The notes under the pieces are model-generated. The model made no database searches. It saw only the letters and a list, made by a program, of their open reading frames with translations, and was not told where the DNA came from. The position numbers and the translations under genes are program-made. From Diphasiastrum complanatum (taxonomy: Eukaryota > Streptophyta > Lycopodiopsida > Lycopodiales > Lycopodiaceae), in NCBI GenBank assembly GCA_029204225.1, contig CM055092.1:18128886-18192885 (forward strand): DNA of 64,000 nt. The letters are read 5' to 3'. Below, piece by piece: positions 10,301 to 21,029 of the stretch. Numbering within the stretch: position 1 is the stretch's first letter; each line of letters begins with the position of its first letter.

Positions 10301-11000
10301 AGTTGTCACGCGGAGGTTCGTTCCCATGAGAGCGATAGTATAGTTCGGATTTCAACATGAATGGAGGATCTAACACTAACATCCATTAACATTAAGCATT
10401 AATACTACATCCATTAACCCTACTTCCATTAAACCTAAATCCACAACAATGATAGAAGCTTACTCTTCTCTCTCTCCCTTTCTCTCTCACAAAAAGCATA
10501 AGAAATAGCAATCCCAATAATGATCAAATCCAACAATTAGCAAAATCCAAAGAAAGCATGAGAAATGGAGGAAAATAGAGGAGGAGCAAGGATATTCATC
10601 AATCCATTTCTAAGGAGAACCAATCTGCTTTATTGAAATGAGAAAATGAACATTAGGAGCAACTCGAGTTGATCCTTTTTTATAGTAGAGAGGAGGACCC
10701 TGGCCTCTAAATCCTATTGGTACAATCTTGCCTCTCTTTTTATTCAAATTTAAACAAGTGTGGGAACCATCAAAATTGGAGGGAAACGCAACTTTATTCA
10801 CTAACTTGACATTTAGGCCCTGCAACATTAAAAGTCCCGCAAAAAAGGCCTAAAGTCCTTTTATTAACATTCTAATTAATCAAATAACTATGTTATCATT
10901 GGGTTGGACTTACACACATGGTGCCAAATCCCTCTCACTTATTAACTAGGGTTAGGGTTGTCTTGGGATCCGCAAACCCTCCAACAGTATCCCCCACCAA
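10300..11000 (-). mobile_element. Gypsy-type 3' LTR with polypurine tract
   Basis: On the minus strand a purine-rich TGGTGGGGGATAC (11,000-10,987) is followed at 10,986 by TGTTGGAGGG, a standard polypurine tract and LTR start. The LTR contains a TATA-like 'ctactataaaaaagg' and 'caataaag', which could be a polyadenylation signal. Much of it (10,940 down to about 10,480) matches 35,093-35,590 in the opposite orientation. The far end is unclear and may lie between 10,450 and 10,260. It directly follows cassette copy 1, which shows that cassette to be the last ORF of an LTR element. Confidence 0.75.
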
Positions 11001-11036
11001 AACTGGTGGTGGTCCCACAACACCTGCAATATGCTG

Positions 11037-12876
11037 TTATTGGGGACATTTATTGGCTTCGCGCCGAATCTTAATTGAATGATACTGCACCTTGTCCATA
11101 AATTCAAGACGTGTAGTATTGAAATCCAAATTATGTGGCAAGAAACAACGGTGGGCTCCGGCAATCCACTTGGAAGTTGTCCATGAGGTGAAGCGGGATT
11201 CCCAAGAGCCTCCCATCATAGCCGCACGGAAATACAGTCGAGCAATCGACAGCTGATCTCTGATTTGCTCTGAGGCCATCGGCTTATTTGAATCAAATGC
11301 CAGAGTAGGAAGGCAATCGTCCCATTTGGTTGCCACTGACGCCAACAGAGTTAGATCTTTTGCAAACATTGCCGATTGTCGCACCGTTGAATCCGGAGAG
11401 TGGACATACTCTCTCTGATATGCCTGTAAGGCCCGGTGGAAATCCACTAAAATATTCCAGCTGTAAGGCTGGTGGATGATTGGCCAATTAGGCATATGGA
11501 TGTTGATTTTATCCATAGCCAATCCCAAATCCTTCCATTTTTGTCTTCGCGGCATTGGCACGTAATAAGGATCTACCCGCAACTGGCGAGGGCTAGCGAC
11601 ATAACTCCTAATTGATTCCGGAGTTTTCTCAAAAATCGTGATTCTCCACGCCAACTGCTCTCCCAGTGCAGGTATTTTGTCCAATTCTTTGCCGGCCTCG
11701 ATCTCGGAGGTCTTAAATTTGAGAACCCATCCACCATGCGAGGACTCATGTGGATGCTACTTTAAAAAGGTCTGGATCTGGTCCTCGATGCTGATGGGCC
11801 TTCTGAAGAAATGGCTTGTCCTTGATGAGGATGGACCCGCTTGTACTGCAGGTATAGTTGGCGGTTGATCTGTTGGATCTGGAGCTCCCCCCTGGTCCAT
11901 GCTCGAATCAACCCCTGTATCCATCTGTGCAGCATGACTGGGACGAAGATTTGTGGTCTGGCTTCCAACACTTGAGCGGCGGCTTTTTCATAGGCGTTGA
12001 TGGTCTCTTTTGCCTTTTGCCAACTTGGTTGAAGCTGCTCTTTTGAACCTATCAAATGGCCTTGGAACCCCTGAAGGGCCACTTTGTATGTTTCCACTTT
12101 CTTGAACAAATTTGCAATCTCCGTCCGTGTGACCAGATGATCGAGTATTTGTGTTTGCAGATATGCATCACGCTCAAGGGTGGTCACATCCAATTCACCT
12201 TGAAGCCATGTGCAATCTTGTTCGGCCATTTCTAATTGCCCCTTCAGCAGCTGCACTTGTTGCTTGGCATCTTGCACTGCCTTGTCTACCTGATCCTGTG
12301 CTGTTGTCAGGGCATTTTGCAGGGTGCTGATATAGGTTTCCAAGCAATCAGCTTGTTGTTGGGCCAATGTCATTTCGCTTTCAGCCTTTTTTTCATGTTG
12401 CTTGGCTATCTTCATCTCTCGATCTAGCTGGACAATTTTTTGGCTGATTAGAGTGTTTTCAGATCCTAAACTAGCATAGACTGGATCACTAGCCCAAGGC
12501 TTGAAACTAACCCGAGAGCATCACTAGAATCGACAGTCATGGAGGTGACAACAGCAGGAGACCCTGATGGTACTGTCCGTGGTATGCATGGAATAGGTGC
12601 CAAAGTCTTGTTTTCTTCAAAAATATCCTCGTCTTCAAACCCTTTAGGCACCACGACATCGAACTGCTTTGGTGACTTGACAGCTGTGTCGACCTGAAGT
12701 GTGGCTGGGCTACCCTGTGTGGGTGGTTGCTGATTGGCATCTTAGACACCAATAGTAGCTCCATGGATATGCCCGAATCCTCATACAGGGGATTGGGGTT
12801 CAAAGGGTGCTAAGCTCTAGGGCATTTCAAAGATTTTGGTGGCCCCAAGGGGGTTGGAATCATCGAACATATCCAT
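11037..12876 (-). pseudogene. Retroelement cassette copy 1, ORF b (coiled-coil protein)
   Basis: It begins with an MDMFDD-like start 6 nt past a TAG that ends ORF a. It then holds a Pro-rich acidic part (MVPKGFEDEDIFEE), a long coiled coil rich in Gln/Glu/Lys (12,415-12,100) and a conserved C-terminal part (11,684-11,037; includes WKDLGLAMDKINIHMPNWP). The frame is broken between 12,803 and 12,416 and near 11,690, so it is not translatable as one piece. Copy 2 at 15,006-16,390 keeps the first part open. Its position between an integrase tail (14.7 kb) and a polypurine tract/LTR (11.0 kb) fits an additional ORF downstream of pol in a gypsy element. The function is unknown. Confidence 0.65.
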
Positions 12877-12882
12877 GAAGAA

Positions 12883-13908
12883 CTATGTTTTGGGTGGGGT
12901 TGCTTCAGTGTGTGTGGGTGAGGCGGCCTGGGCAGCTGTGATGGGAATGGTAGGCCCAATGGTCACAGACTGTCCTTGTATGGGAGCAAAGGCAAGGGAA
13001 GCATCAGAGGCGAGGGGAATGGGAAGTTTAATGCGAACAGCAGCAGGGGGTGGAAGCACAACTGTCGAGGTATGCCTAGTACAATGTCGTGACGCGAAAG
13101 GCGAGTCAGGAATTACGATCTCGTTGTGTGGACGACGACAACTATGAGAACTTGAGGCCTGGTGAGATGACTCGACTGGTGCTTCTTTGTAAACCGAAAG
13201 CACAGAATCCAGGTGGAAGCCATGGATTCTGTTTTATAAGTGAGAAGCGGCTAAGAGGGACAATAGAGAGCCAGCGGTGAACTACTGCTTTGTATCGGCC
13301 TTAATAGCTCACTTGAGCTCACCAGAAACAGTCTTGAACCAGTTATATGGTTCAAGAGGGGCTTTAGCCAGCTTGATGTGGGACTCCACTATCCTGTGAA
13401 GGATTTCAGATGTGATGCGGTCTTTCCTGAGGTTGCCAACCATCAGGAAATGATTCAACAATTGGGCAGCGGCGTGGATGGAAGACTCAGTGATGGCTTC
13501 CAAAAGGTAACCAACATTAGTCCAATGCAGATCGTTGGTGAGGTCAATGTATGGCTTGATGGCCTGTTTGGCGTGCTTGTGATTGGGTGAGGTGTGCATA
13601 CCGGATGAGATTCAAATAGCTGCAAGTGCGGCCTCAGTGATGCGCACCTTTTGTGTGGCTCCTTGGAAGGTGATGCAAAACTTGGATTTCTCTTCCTTCC
13701 ATGTATTGAAGGCAAGAGTGATGAAATCCATATTGATGCGTCCCAAAAAGGCTCTCTCATGAATACTCATTGCAGTAAGTATACGCTCTGCAAGGGTCAT
13801 CCACTGAGTGACCATGCTTGTTCTAGGAAGATTCATGATGTCTGTTGCAGATGGGACATCACGATGGATAGTATAGCACAGAGACTGGGAAGTATCGGTA
13901 GAAGACAT
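12883..13908 (-). pseudogene. Retroelement cassette copy 1, ORF a
   Basis: The start is the ATG at 13,908 (MSSTDTSQS). The first 100 or so residues end in FQGATQKVRITEAALAAI, resembling the pattern of plant retroelement accessory proteins in which a strand-like segment leads into a 'V-T-E/D-x-x-L-x-x-x-G' motif. An in-frame TGA then replaces the GGA seen in copy 2 (AIGISSG). Further on are KPYIDLTNDLHWTN, a helical stretch with LLNHFLMVG, and a Ser/Pro-rich tail ending at TAG (12,885-12,883). A second break lies near 13,300. The function is unknown; I infer a gag-like or additional-ORF role. Confidence 0.6.
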
Positions 13909-13956
13909 GATGATCAGAAAGGAATTATAACCGCGTGAGAATGCATCAGAAGGCAA

Positions 13957-14720
13957 TGCAGGAAATTTGGAAGGCTTTGGTCACAAGAAAAATTCGCAAG
14001 AGCTTCACTAGAAGTGAGGAATGAATCGAATTCAGCCAACTTATAGGTGAATTTGGTGGGTCCATTACAGTGAATAGTAGTTGGGCTGATCAGTTCTGAA
14101 CAAAAATTTGCATGCATGTACAATACTGTAAAAATAGGCTATAAAAATCTCGGCGAAGGTCTCTAGGGATCTGAACCTATCAAGCGAACGTTTTATAGGG
14201 CTTGCAAAGGATGAACCTTTGCCCAGGAGGGTCCTTCGCCCAGGTACTATCATAAATGCTTTTTTCCACAATATGAACCTATGGACAATCTAATTTTGAC
14301 ATTTTAAGATCATCTAGTAGGTCGGTGAAGGTTCATAATGATGTTATGATGCTCAGCAAAGGTTCCCAAAATGGCATATCACTGAACATTCGCCTGACTC
14401 AAAAATTGAATTTTCTCTTGTCAGAAACCTTTGCCCACCTCAATTTAGATAAACGAAGGGTGGATGTACAGTCTAAAATCTCAGCGAAGGTTTCTGATAC
14501 TGTTTTGGCCAAATCGGCCCAAAACAGTGGTTTTCTAAGTCATTTTCCATAAAAATACTGTGCTTCTGTTTCCTTATGTTGATGACTTCCTGACTTTTGC
14601 TCATCAGTCTTTCCTTATTTTATTTTTATTTTTTTTTCGACTGTCTTTTTCCAAAAAAAGTCAGCAAAAAAAATTTTGAAAACAAAAAATTGAAAACAAA
14701 TAAAATGAAAAAATATATTG
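13957..14720. other. Spacer between integrase tail and cassette copy 1
   Basis: No coding motif is seen. A motif like 'cgaaggtttc' or 'cgaaggtctc' recurs around 14,150-14,490. In element terms it would be the stretch between pol and the additional ORF. Confidence 0.5.
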
Positions 14721-14723
14721 AGA

Positions 14724-15005
14724 TCAGGCTTGCTGAACTGGCGGAGCAGGCTGCCGAAACTTGCATAATCGGCTGCTATTTATCGGAGTATCAAATTGTT
14801 TCCAATCCAAGTGCTCAAGAATTATTGTGCCATAGTTCAGGATTTCCTTCACTTTATATGGGCCTTCTCCAGTAAACTTCAACTTACCCTTGATCAGCTT
14901 GGTCTTGAACATCAATGCAAGATCTCCTACTTCCAGATCTTTCTTATGCAATCGCCGATCGTGCCATGCCTTGCGGCGGGCTTTCTCCCAAGGCGTGCAG
15001 TATTC
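14724..15005 (-). pseudogene. Ty3/gypsy integrase C-terminal tail
   Basis: The frame reads ARRKAWHDRRLHKKDLEVGD, then LALMFKTKLIKGKLKF, GEGPYKVKEI and a hydrophobic end SSRLCKF. This matches the C-terminal part of gypsy integrases (basic helix, 'GDLVLxxxxR', then the GPY/F-like module). The upstream integrase core and reverse transcriptase are missing: at about 15,005 the sequence switches to the end of cassette copy 2. The ORF terminates normally with TAA/TGA after PPVQQA-type residues. Confidence 0.8.
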
Positions 15006-16390
15006 AAATCCAAATTATGCGGCAGGAAACAACGGTGGGCTCCAACAATCCACTTGGAAGTTGTCCATGACCGGAATTTTCTCAAAAACCTGTGATTCTC
15101 CATGTCGGCTGCTCTCCAATGCAGGTATTTTGTCCAATTCCTTGCCGGCCTCGATCTCGGAGGTCTTAAATTTGAGAACCCATCCACCACGCGAGGACTC
15201 ATGTGGATGCTGCTTTAAGAAGGTCTGGATCTGGTCCTCGACGCTGATGGGCCTTCTGAATAAATGGCTTGTCCTTGATGAGGATGGACTCGCTTGTAAT
15301 GCCGGTATAGTTGGCGGTTGATCTGCTAGATCTGGAGCTCCCCCCCGGTCCATGCTCGAATCAACCTCTGTATCCATCTGTACAGCTTCTTGGCACGAAG
15401 GGGAGAATTGCGGCATGACCGGGATGGGGATTTGTTGTCCGGCTTCCAACACTTGAACAACGGCTTTTTCATAGGCGTTGTTGGTCTCTTTTGCCTTTTC
15501 CAACTCAGTTGAAGTGCTCCTTTGAACCTATCAAAGCGGCCTTGGAATCTCTGAAGGGCCACTTTGTATGTTTCCACTTTCTTGAACAAATATGCAATCT
15601 CCGTCGGTGTGACCAGATGATCGAGTATTTGTGTTTGCAGATATGCATCACGCTCAAGGGTGGTCATATCCAATTCACCTTGAAGCCATGTGCGATCTTG
15701 TTCGGCCATTTCTAATTGCCCCATCAGTAGCTGCACCTGTTGCTTGGCATCTTGCACTGCCTTATCTACATGATCCTGTGCGGTTGTCAGGGCATTTAGC
15801 AGGGAGCTGATGTAGGTTTCCAAGCAATCAGCTTGTTGCTGGGCCAATGTCTTTTCACTTTCAGCCTTTTCTTCATGTTGCTTGGCTATCTTCACCTCTC
15901 GATCCAGCTGGACAATGTTTGGGCTGATCAGAGTGTTTTCAGATCCTAAAACAGAGATCCTCTGTTCCATTTCCTTTTTTTTATGCAACATAGACTGGAT
16001 GACTTGCCCAAGGCTTGAAACTAACCCGGGAGCATCACCATAATCAATAGTCGTGCAGGTGGCAGTAGTAGGAGACCCTGATGGTACTGTCCGTGGTAGG
16101 CGTGGAATAGGTGCCAAAGTCTCTTCTTCTTCAAAAATATCCTCGTCTTCAAACCCTTCAGGCACCATGGCGTTGAACTGCTTTGGTGACTTGACAGTTG
16201 TGTTGACCCGAAGTGTGGCTGGGCTACCCTGTGTGGGTGGTTGTTGACTGGCATCTTCGCCACCAACAGTAGCTTCATGGATATGTCCGAATCCTCTTCC
16301 AGGGGATTGGGGTTCAAAGGGTGCTAAGCTCTGGGGCATTTCAAAGATTTCGGTGGCCCCAAGGGGGTCGGAATCATCGAACATATCCAT
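15006..16390 (-). pseudogene. Retroelement cassette copy 2, ORF b (coiled-coil protein)
   Basis: The better preserved copy. It is open from the ATG at 16,390 for 354 codons: MDMFDDSDPLG, an acidic/proline region (GFEDEDIFEE), then a coiled coil of roughly 150 residues (KAESEKTLAQQQADCLETY and on through QDAKQQVQLLMGQLEMAEQD). A frameshift near 15,500 disrupts the next part, which continues as NNAYEKAVVQVLEAG. Compared with copy 1 the C-terminal third is internally deleted (FLRKFRSWTTSK joins distant parts), and the sequence then runs into the integrase tail. It shares with copy 1 the TAG six bases upstream. The function is unknown; self-association is inferred from the coiled coil. Confidence 0.65.
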
Positions 16391-16396
16391 GAAGAA

Positions 16397-17477
16397 CTAT
16401 GTTTTGGGTGAGGTTGCTTCGGTGTGCGGGGGTGAGGCGGCCTGGGCAGCTGTGATGGGAATGGTAGGCCCAATGGCCACAGACTGTCCTTGTATGGGAG
16501 CAAAGGCGAGGGAAGCATCAGAGGCGAGGGGAATGAAAAGTTCAGTGCGAACAATAGCAGGGGGTGGAAGCGCAGCTAACGAGGTATGCCTAGTACGATG
16601 TCGTGACGTGGAAGGCGAGTCAGGAATTACAATCTCGCTGCGTGGACGACGACGACTATGAGAATTTGAGGCCTGGTGAGATGACTCGACTGGTGCTTCT
16701 TCGTAAACCGAAAGCACAGAATCCAGGTGGAAGCCATGGATTCTATTTTCTAAGTGAGAAGCGGCTAAGAGGGACAATAGAGAGCCAGCGGCGAACTGCT
16801 GCTTTGTATTGGCCTTAATAGCTCGCTTGAGCTCACCAGAAACAGTCTTGAACCAGTTATATGGTTGAAGAGGGGCTTTGGCCAACTTGATGTTGGACTC
16901 CACTATCGTGTGAAGGATTTGAGATGTGATGCGGTCTTTCCTGAGGATGCCAACCATCAGGAAATGATTCAACAATTGGGCAGTAGCGTGGATGGAAGGC
17001 TCAGTGATGGCTTCCAAAAGGTAACCATCATTAGTCCAATGAAGATCGTTGGTGAGGTCAATGTATGGCTTGATGGCCTGTTTGTCTTGCTTGTGATTGG
17101 GTGAGGCGTGCGTACCGGATGAGATTCCTATAGCTGCAAGTGCGGCCTCAGTGACGCGCACCTTTGTGTGGCTCCTTGGAAGGTGATGTAATACTTGGAT
17201 TTCTCTTCCTTCCACGTACTGAAGGCAAGAGTGATGAAATCCATATTGATGTGTCCCGAAAAGGCTCTCTCATGAACACCCATTGCGGTAAGTAGAGGCT
17301 CTGCAAGGGTCATCCACTGAGTGACCATGCTTGTGCTAGGAAGAATCATGATGTCCGTTGCAGATGGGACATCACGATGGATAGTATAGCGCGGAGACTG
17401 GGAAGTATCGGTAGAAGACATGATGATCATAAAGGAATTATAACCGCGTGAGAATGTATCAGAAGGCGATGCAGGAA
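16397..17477 (-). pseudogene. Retroelement cassette copy 2, ORF a
   Basis: It begins at an ATG at 17,430 or 17,421 (MIIMSSTD). Copy 2 keeps the glycine codon (AIGISSG) that is a stop in copy 1, but has lost one T of a T-run (CACCTTTG against CACCTTTTG in copy 1, near 17,163). The frame therefore breaks after FQGATQ and resumes as KVRVTEAALAAIGI. The remainder is open to TAG at 16,399-16,397, with the same KPYIDLTNDLHWTN and Ser/Pro tail as copy 1. Similarity to copy 1 starts at about 17,477. Immediately upstream lies the broken end of a P450 gene, read in the same frame. Confidence 0.65.
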
Positions 17478-18724
17478 GAGTTTCTTCTGACCTGAATTTG
17501 GTCACAAGATGATGAAGGAACACTACGATTTCTAGCTTTGCCAGCTCGTATCCTGCGCATTGTCTGGCCCTCCTCCAAATACCATGAAGCTATTGATGGT
17601 CGGAGACATGGTCTGGTTCCATATGAAATACATGAGTCTATTAATAGTAAGCACATGGACTTATTGCAATTTGTATGATGCAATAGTAAGCACCTAGACT
17701 TATTGCAATTTGTAAGATGCAGCGAGCGAGCATACAGAAAGAATGAATGAAAGTTGACATGGTTAAAAGAACTGTGCCTGTTGAGTACCTTCCAGCGCCA
17801 TGGGTTGAACGCCAAAGGGTCTTCGTAGATGTCTCCATCAAGGTGCACCGCACGGGCGTAAGCGAGCACAGTCCATCCTTTTGAGATAGTGTAGCCTGAT
17901 GAGGAAATTCAGTACAGTACGGCCTTTAGTATTATGTTCAAGAAATTAGTAGCACTCCAAGCAAGGAGTTAAGCCTTTAACCATTGATCAACGGACCGCA
18001 CCCATCTAATTCTTCTGTTCTCGTAATTTATTTTGAGATTTCTCTTAGCACTTGAACTATCCGAACATACAAGTACCTTGATACTGAATGTCCTCTATTG
18101 GTGTGCGGTATAATCCATGACTGACGTTTGTAAGTCTGAGCGTCTCATAGATAACCTGTAGAAGCAAAAGCAGGACGAAGAGTATGGAAAAGTAAGGCCT
18201 AGGCAATTGATCTCGGGGTTAAACTGGGGGAAAAAGAAATAATGCTGCAGGCTGCTTACGTGCAATGTAAAAGGCATGCTATTCTTGTAGTCATCTCATG
18301 ACAATCTTTCCCCCTTTCGGTTTCTTTCAATAGCCAAGTTTTCTTCCTGCAATGCTCGACATCAGCATAAGCAGTCGTTCCAGCTTATTCTGGAAACTGT
18401 AAATCAAGCCTGTAGTCTCACGGTACCCCATCTTCCAGGAAAGCGAACTTCGGACTTCTCTAGTAATTCATTAATAGAGAGAAAGGACGCCTTTGGGCTG
18501 TCGGTCAAGAATGTGATCGCGAAAAGAACAGCTGTTGCTGTGGAAACATGTTCACCCCAGAGCAATCCAAGAAAGTAATCCATGATCTGCTCGTTAGTCA
18601 TCCTATCCTCATGCCGCATCTCAGTACTGAACACAGTTGCGAGTAAGTCCTTGTGATTGTATTCTTCAAGGCTTTTTCTTGAATCAATCACTCAGGTGAG
18701 TCTCTTTAAAATGCTCCCCCGAGC
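17478..18724 (-). pseudogene. CYP90-like cytochrome P450, C-terminal half, broken
   Basis: CYP90-family P450s (CYP85 clan) hydroxylate brassinosteroid precursors at the endoplasmic reticulum. Four exons are readable on the minus strand. (1) About 18,404-18,724: ARGSILKRLT, an in-frame TGA at 18,694-18,692, then the I-helix region (MTNEQIMDYFLGLLWGEHVS). (2) 18,077-18,155: VIYETLRLTNVSHGLYR with the K-helix ExxR. (3) 17,789-17,895: GYTISKGWTVLAYARAVHLD and FNPWRWK; splice sites and phases fit exactly. (4) About 17,480-17,612: FMVFGGGP, then one base missing just before QCAGYELAKLE, so the haem-ligand Cys (codon at 17,559-17,557) is out of frame. In the I-helix GEHVS replaces the usual AGHET-type motif. 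The N-terminal half is absent and the final strands are replaced by retroelement sequence at 17,477. Confidence 0.85.
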
Positions 18725-19168
18725 CTGCAGACGCAAGCGATTCTCGATTGACAAGCCCCTCTATCTTTAGTCTATCTTGTGGTCATCATTAAGATGGAAT
18801 AAGGAAGCACCTTTGTGAAGTACTAATTAAGATTTTTTATGAAATGTATAAAGAGGGATCAGGCACTGGATTTATTATGTACCTGCAGTGCCTTCGCGTA
18901 AGTGGAGCCAGGAATTTAAAGCGGAAGAGAAAATATGCCGTCCAACAGATGTTAGTACTCCTTCATGAGACTGTCATACTCTTCTCCAGGGCCAAAACTG
19001 ATGAGCTGCTTTGCCACCACACGAAACGTATACTACGTTCATAGTACACAGATTAGTGTAGGACCTAAGGGTGAAATACTCTGACAAAATGACAACATCG
19101 TATGAAAAGATTCAATTTTTGGATCCAAGAGCTTCCTGAATACCGCCTAGCTTGAGTTGAGCAATTGA
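18725..19168. other. No gene recognised
   Basis: The missing N-terminal exons of the P450 would be expected here on the minus strand, but I see no recognisable P450 sequence. Confidence 0.5.
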
Positions 19169-19384
19169 TCAAACTAAACTGATCACTGCTAAAATATTTG
19201 CACAAGACACAGCCCTTGGACATATCTGTTCTAGTTTCTGTTTTGCGGAAAATATGGCCTCGAAACCCCTGAGCGACTTGGCGTTTGGAATAGCATCTCT
19301 TTTACAAATGCGTCCAGGAGTAGATACTATTAGAAGCAAGGCATAGCATCCCTGCACATCCCTGCACGTCATATCAGACACCAG
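19169..19384 (-). pseudogene. Class III peroxidase exon fragment
   Basis: Class III peroxidases are secreted haem enzymes of the plant cell wall. The frame contains VQGCYALLLI (normally VQGCDxSxLL, so the calcium-binding Asp is Tyr), KRDAIPNAKSLRGFEAI, and then KLEQICPRAVSCANILAV (normally VSCADILA). The frame ends at TGA soon after. The distal histidine exon and the proximal haem-binding region are not visible nearby. This is one decayed internal exon. Confidence 0.8.
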
Positions 19385-19447
19385 ATGTAAGTTTATCTTG
19401 TCAGAAAGATTAAAAACAACGCTTAATGACAGCTGTAATGAATGCTA

Positions 19448-19575
19448 CATAGTTGTGCCCACTTGAACAAAGCAGTAATGGAATAGCATCCTGAGCAATC
19501 CCGCTGCAATGCATAGTTGTGCCCACTTGAACAAAGCAGTAATGGAATAGCATCCGGAGCAATCCTGCTGCAATG
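19448..19575. repeat. Tandem duplication, 64-bp period
   Basis: 'catagttgtgcccacttgaa' begins at 19,448 and again at 19,512. The two units differ by about three bases, so the duplication is recent. Confidence 0.9.
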
Positions 19576-19712
19576 CAAAACACAGGCTTATGCCCTAAAC
19601 TATAAAAGGTTAATCAGTTTTGCTGTTAGAGTTTGATTTCTCGCAATAACAATGGCAGCATTCAGAGCGGTGCATCGCTAATCCATCTCAGCTGCTTGCA
19701 CTTGCAGATCTG

Positions 19713-20066
19713 GTGCCGCCTACTCTTCCTCCTTCAGCCATGGCAGCCAAATCCGGAGCTTTTGACTCTACATCTTCAACGGATCCTGGAAACGCTCTGC
19801 CCCCAGTAGACTCTCAAATAGTAGAACAAATAATGGCTCCTGCTTCCAGGGAAGTGTCCCTTAGAATCCATAGTTCAATCCAAGGGCGAAAGCATGATCC
19901 AGATGGTCGAAGCTGTATACAGCTGGCCTATCTGTTGGAGGCAAGCCCGTCATCACCAAATCACTCTGAAGATAGAGAAGAAGAAGAAGCGCACCAAGCA
20001 CAGGCTGAGAATAGGGCGGGAGTCATTTCCAATTTACCAAAAGCCCCAAAATATTTCTCTCTCTAA
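19713..20066 (+). other. ORF of 117 codons, unrecognised
   Basis: An open frame rich in Ser/Pro near the start and acidic near the end (DREEEEAHQA). A second frame over the same DNA (19,894-20,100) gives a basic product. Neither matches a family I know. A (CT)n run follows at 20,058-20,083. It may be a host exon relic or chance. Confidence 0.25.
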
Positions 20067-20099
20067 CTCTCTCTCTCTCTCTAGCCATTGGCAATTATG

Positions 20100-20990
20100 A
20101 AATTTTCAATTACCTAGTGGAGCATCCGCCTCATGCCTACTTGCAACTCGTGCACCAATGCAATACCTCTCGTCCTCTGGCCACTGACGTGGCCCGTGCC
20201 AGCACCTCAAGAAAGTGGTTTCAGTGCTTTTTACCCTTTGGCCTTCAGGTACCCCGACTGCTTCATGGAAGGGCGAGAGAGAGAACTTGCGCCAGTGATG
20301 GCAAACTCTTTTTGAGTTATTCTAAAAAAGGGCTGCAATTCTAAAGATTCTCGATTCTTTTAAGACTATTACTCATAAAAGGGTTTCTGTGCTAATCTAA
20401 AAAGTCATCAAAATGTTATCATACTGGTCTTTGAGAAATTGTGTCGGTTTCATGCCTATACTTTGCAGGTTTTCTCGAGAATTGGCGTGTGCATGCGAGC
20501 TAGGGCGACAGGGGGGGGGGGGGGGTTTAGACATTGTAAAAAAACTTAAGCACACATTATAAAAAATTCACAAGTGACAGAATTCTCTGCAGATAGATTA
20601 CAATCCACGATGGAGCATAACGGCAGTAGTTAGTGATAGTTAGTTAAAAACGGTTTTTTTGTCATGAGAATCTAAAATCCTAGGTTAGGATTTTCTTGGC
20701 AAGTAGACATATGGAAATGAAGACACGCGATTTTGTGAATGTTTTTTGTCTTTTTGTAACTTATGAATTGATCATTGCAATTTGTGTGTGATCTTTTTGC
20801 TTTAGTTCTTGCTAGCATACTTGTCAAGTAATCTATTGCAGGAGCATAATTGTTTCATCAAAGATTATGGGTCCACGTGCACGATAGATCTAGGATCTGT
20901 CAAATGTGCGAAATTGAGGATCGTTTAGAGGATGATTAAAATCACGCTAAAAGAGACCACACACGGCGACAGTCATGTTAGGAAAAAGAA
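20100..20990. other. No gene recognised; G-run
   Basis: AT-rich DNA with no recognisable motif. A run of 14-15 G lies at about 20,512-20,525. Confidence 0.5.
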
Positions 20991-21029
20991 AAAGTAATTT
21001 CAAAGGATCCATAGGCCGATCGTTGGAAG

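Noticed and set aside
19169-19384. Functional class III peroxidase
   Set aside because: One exon only, altered calcium-binding Asp and SCAD motif, and an early stop.
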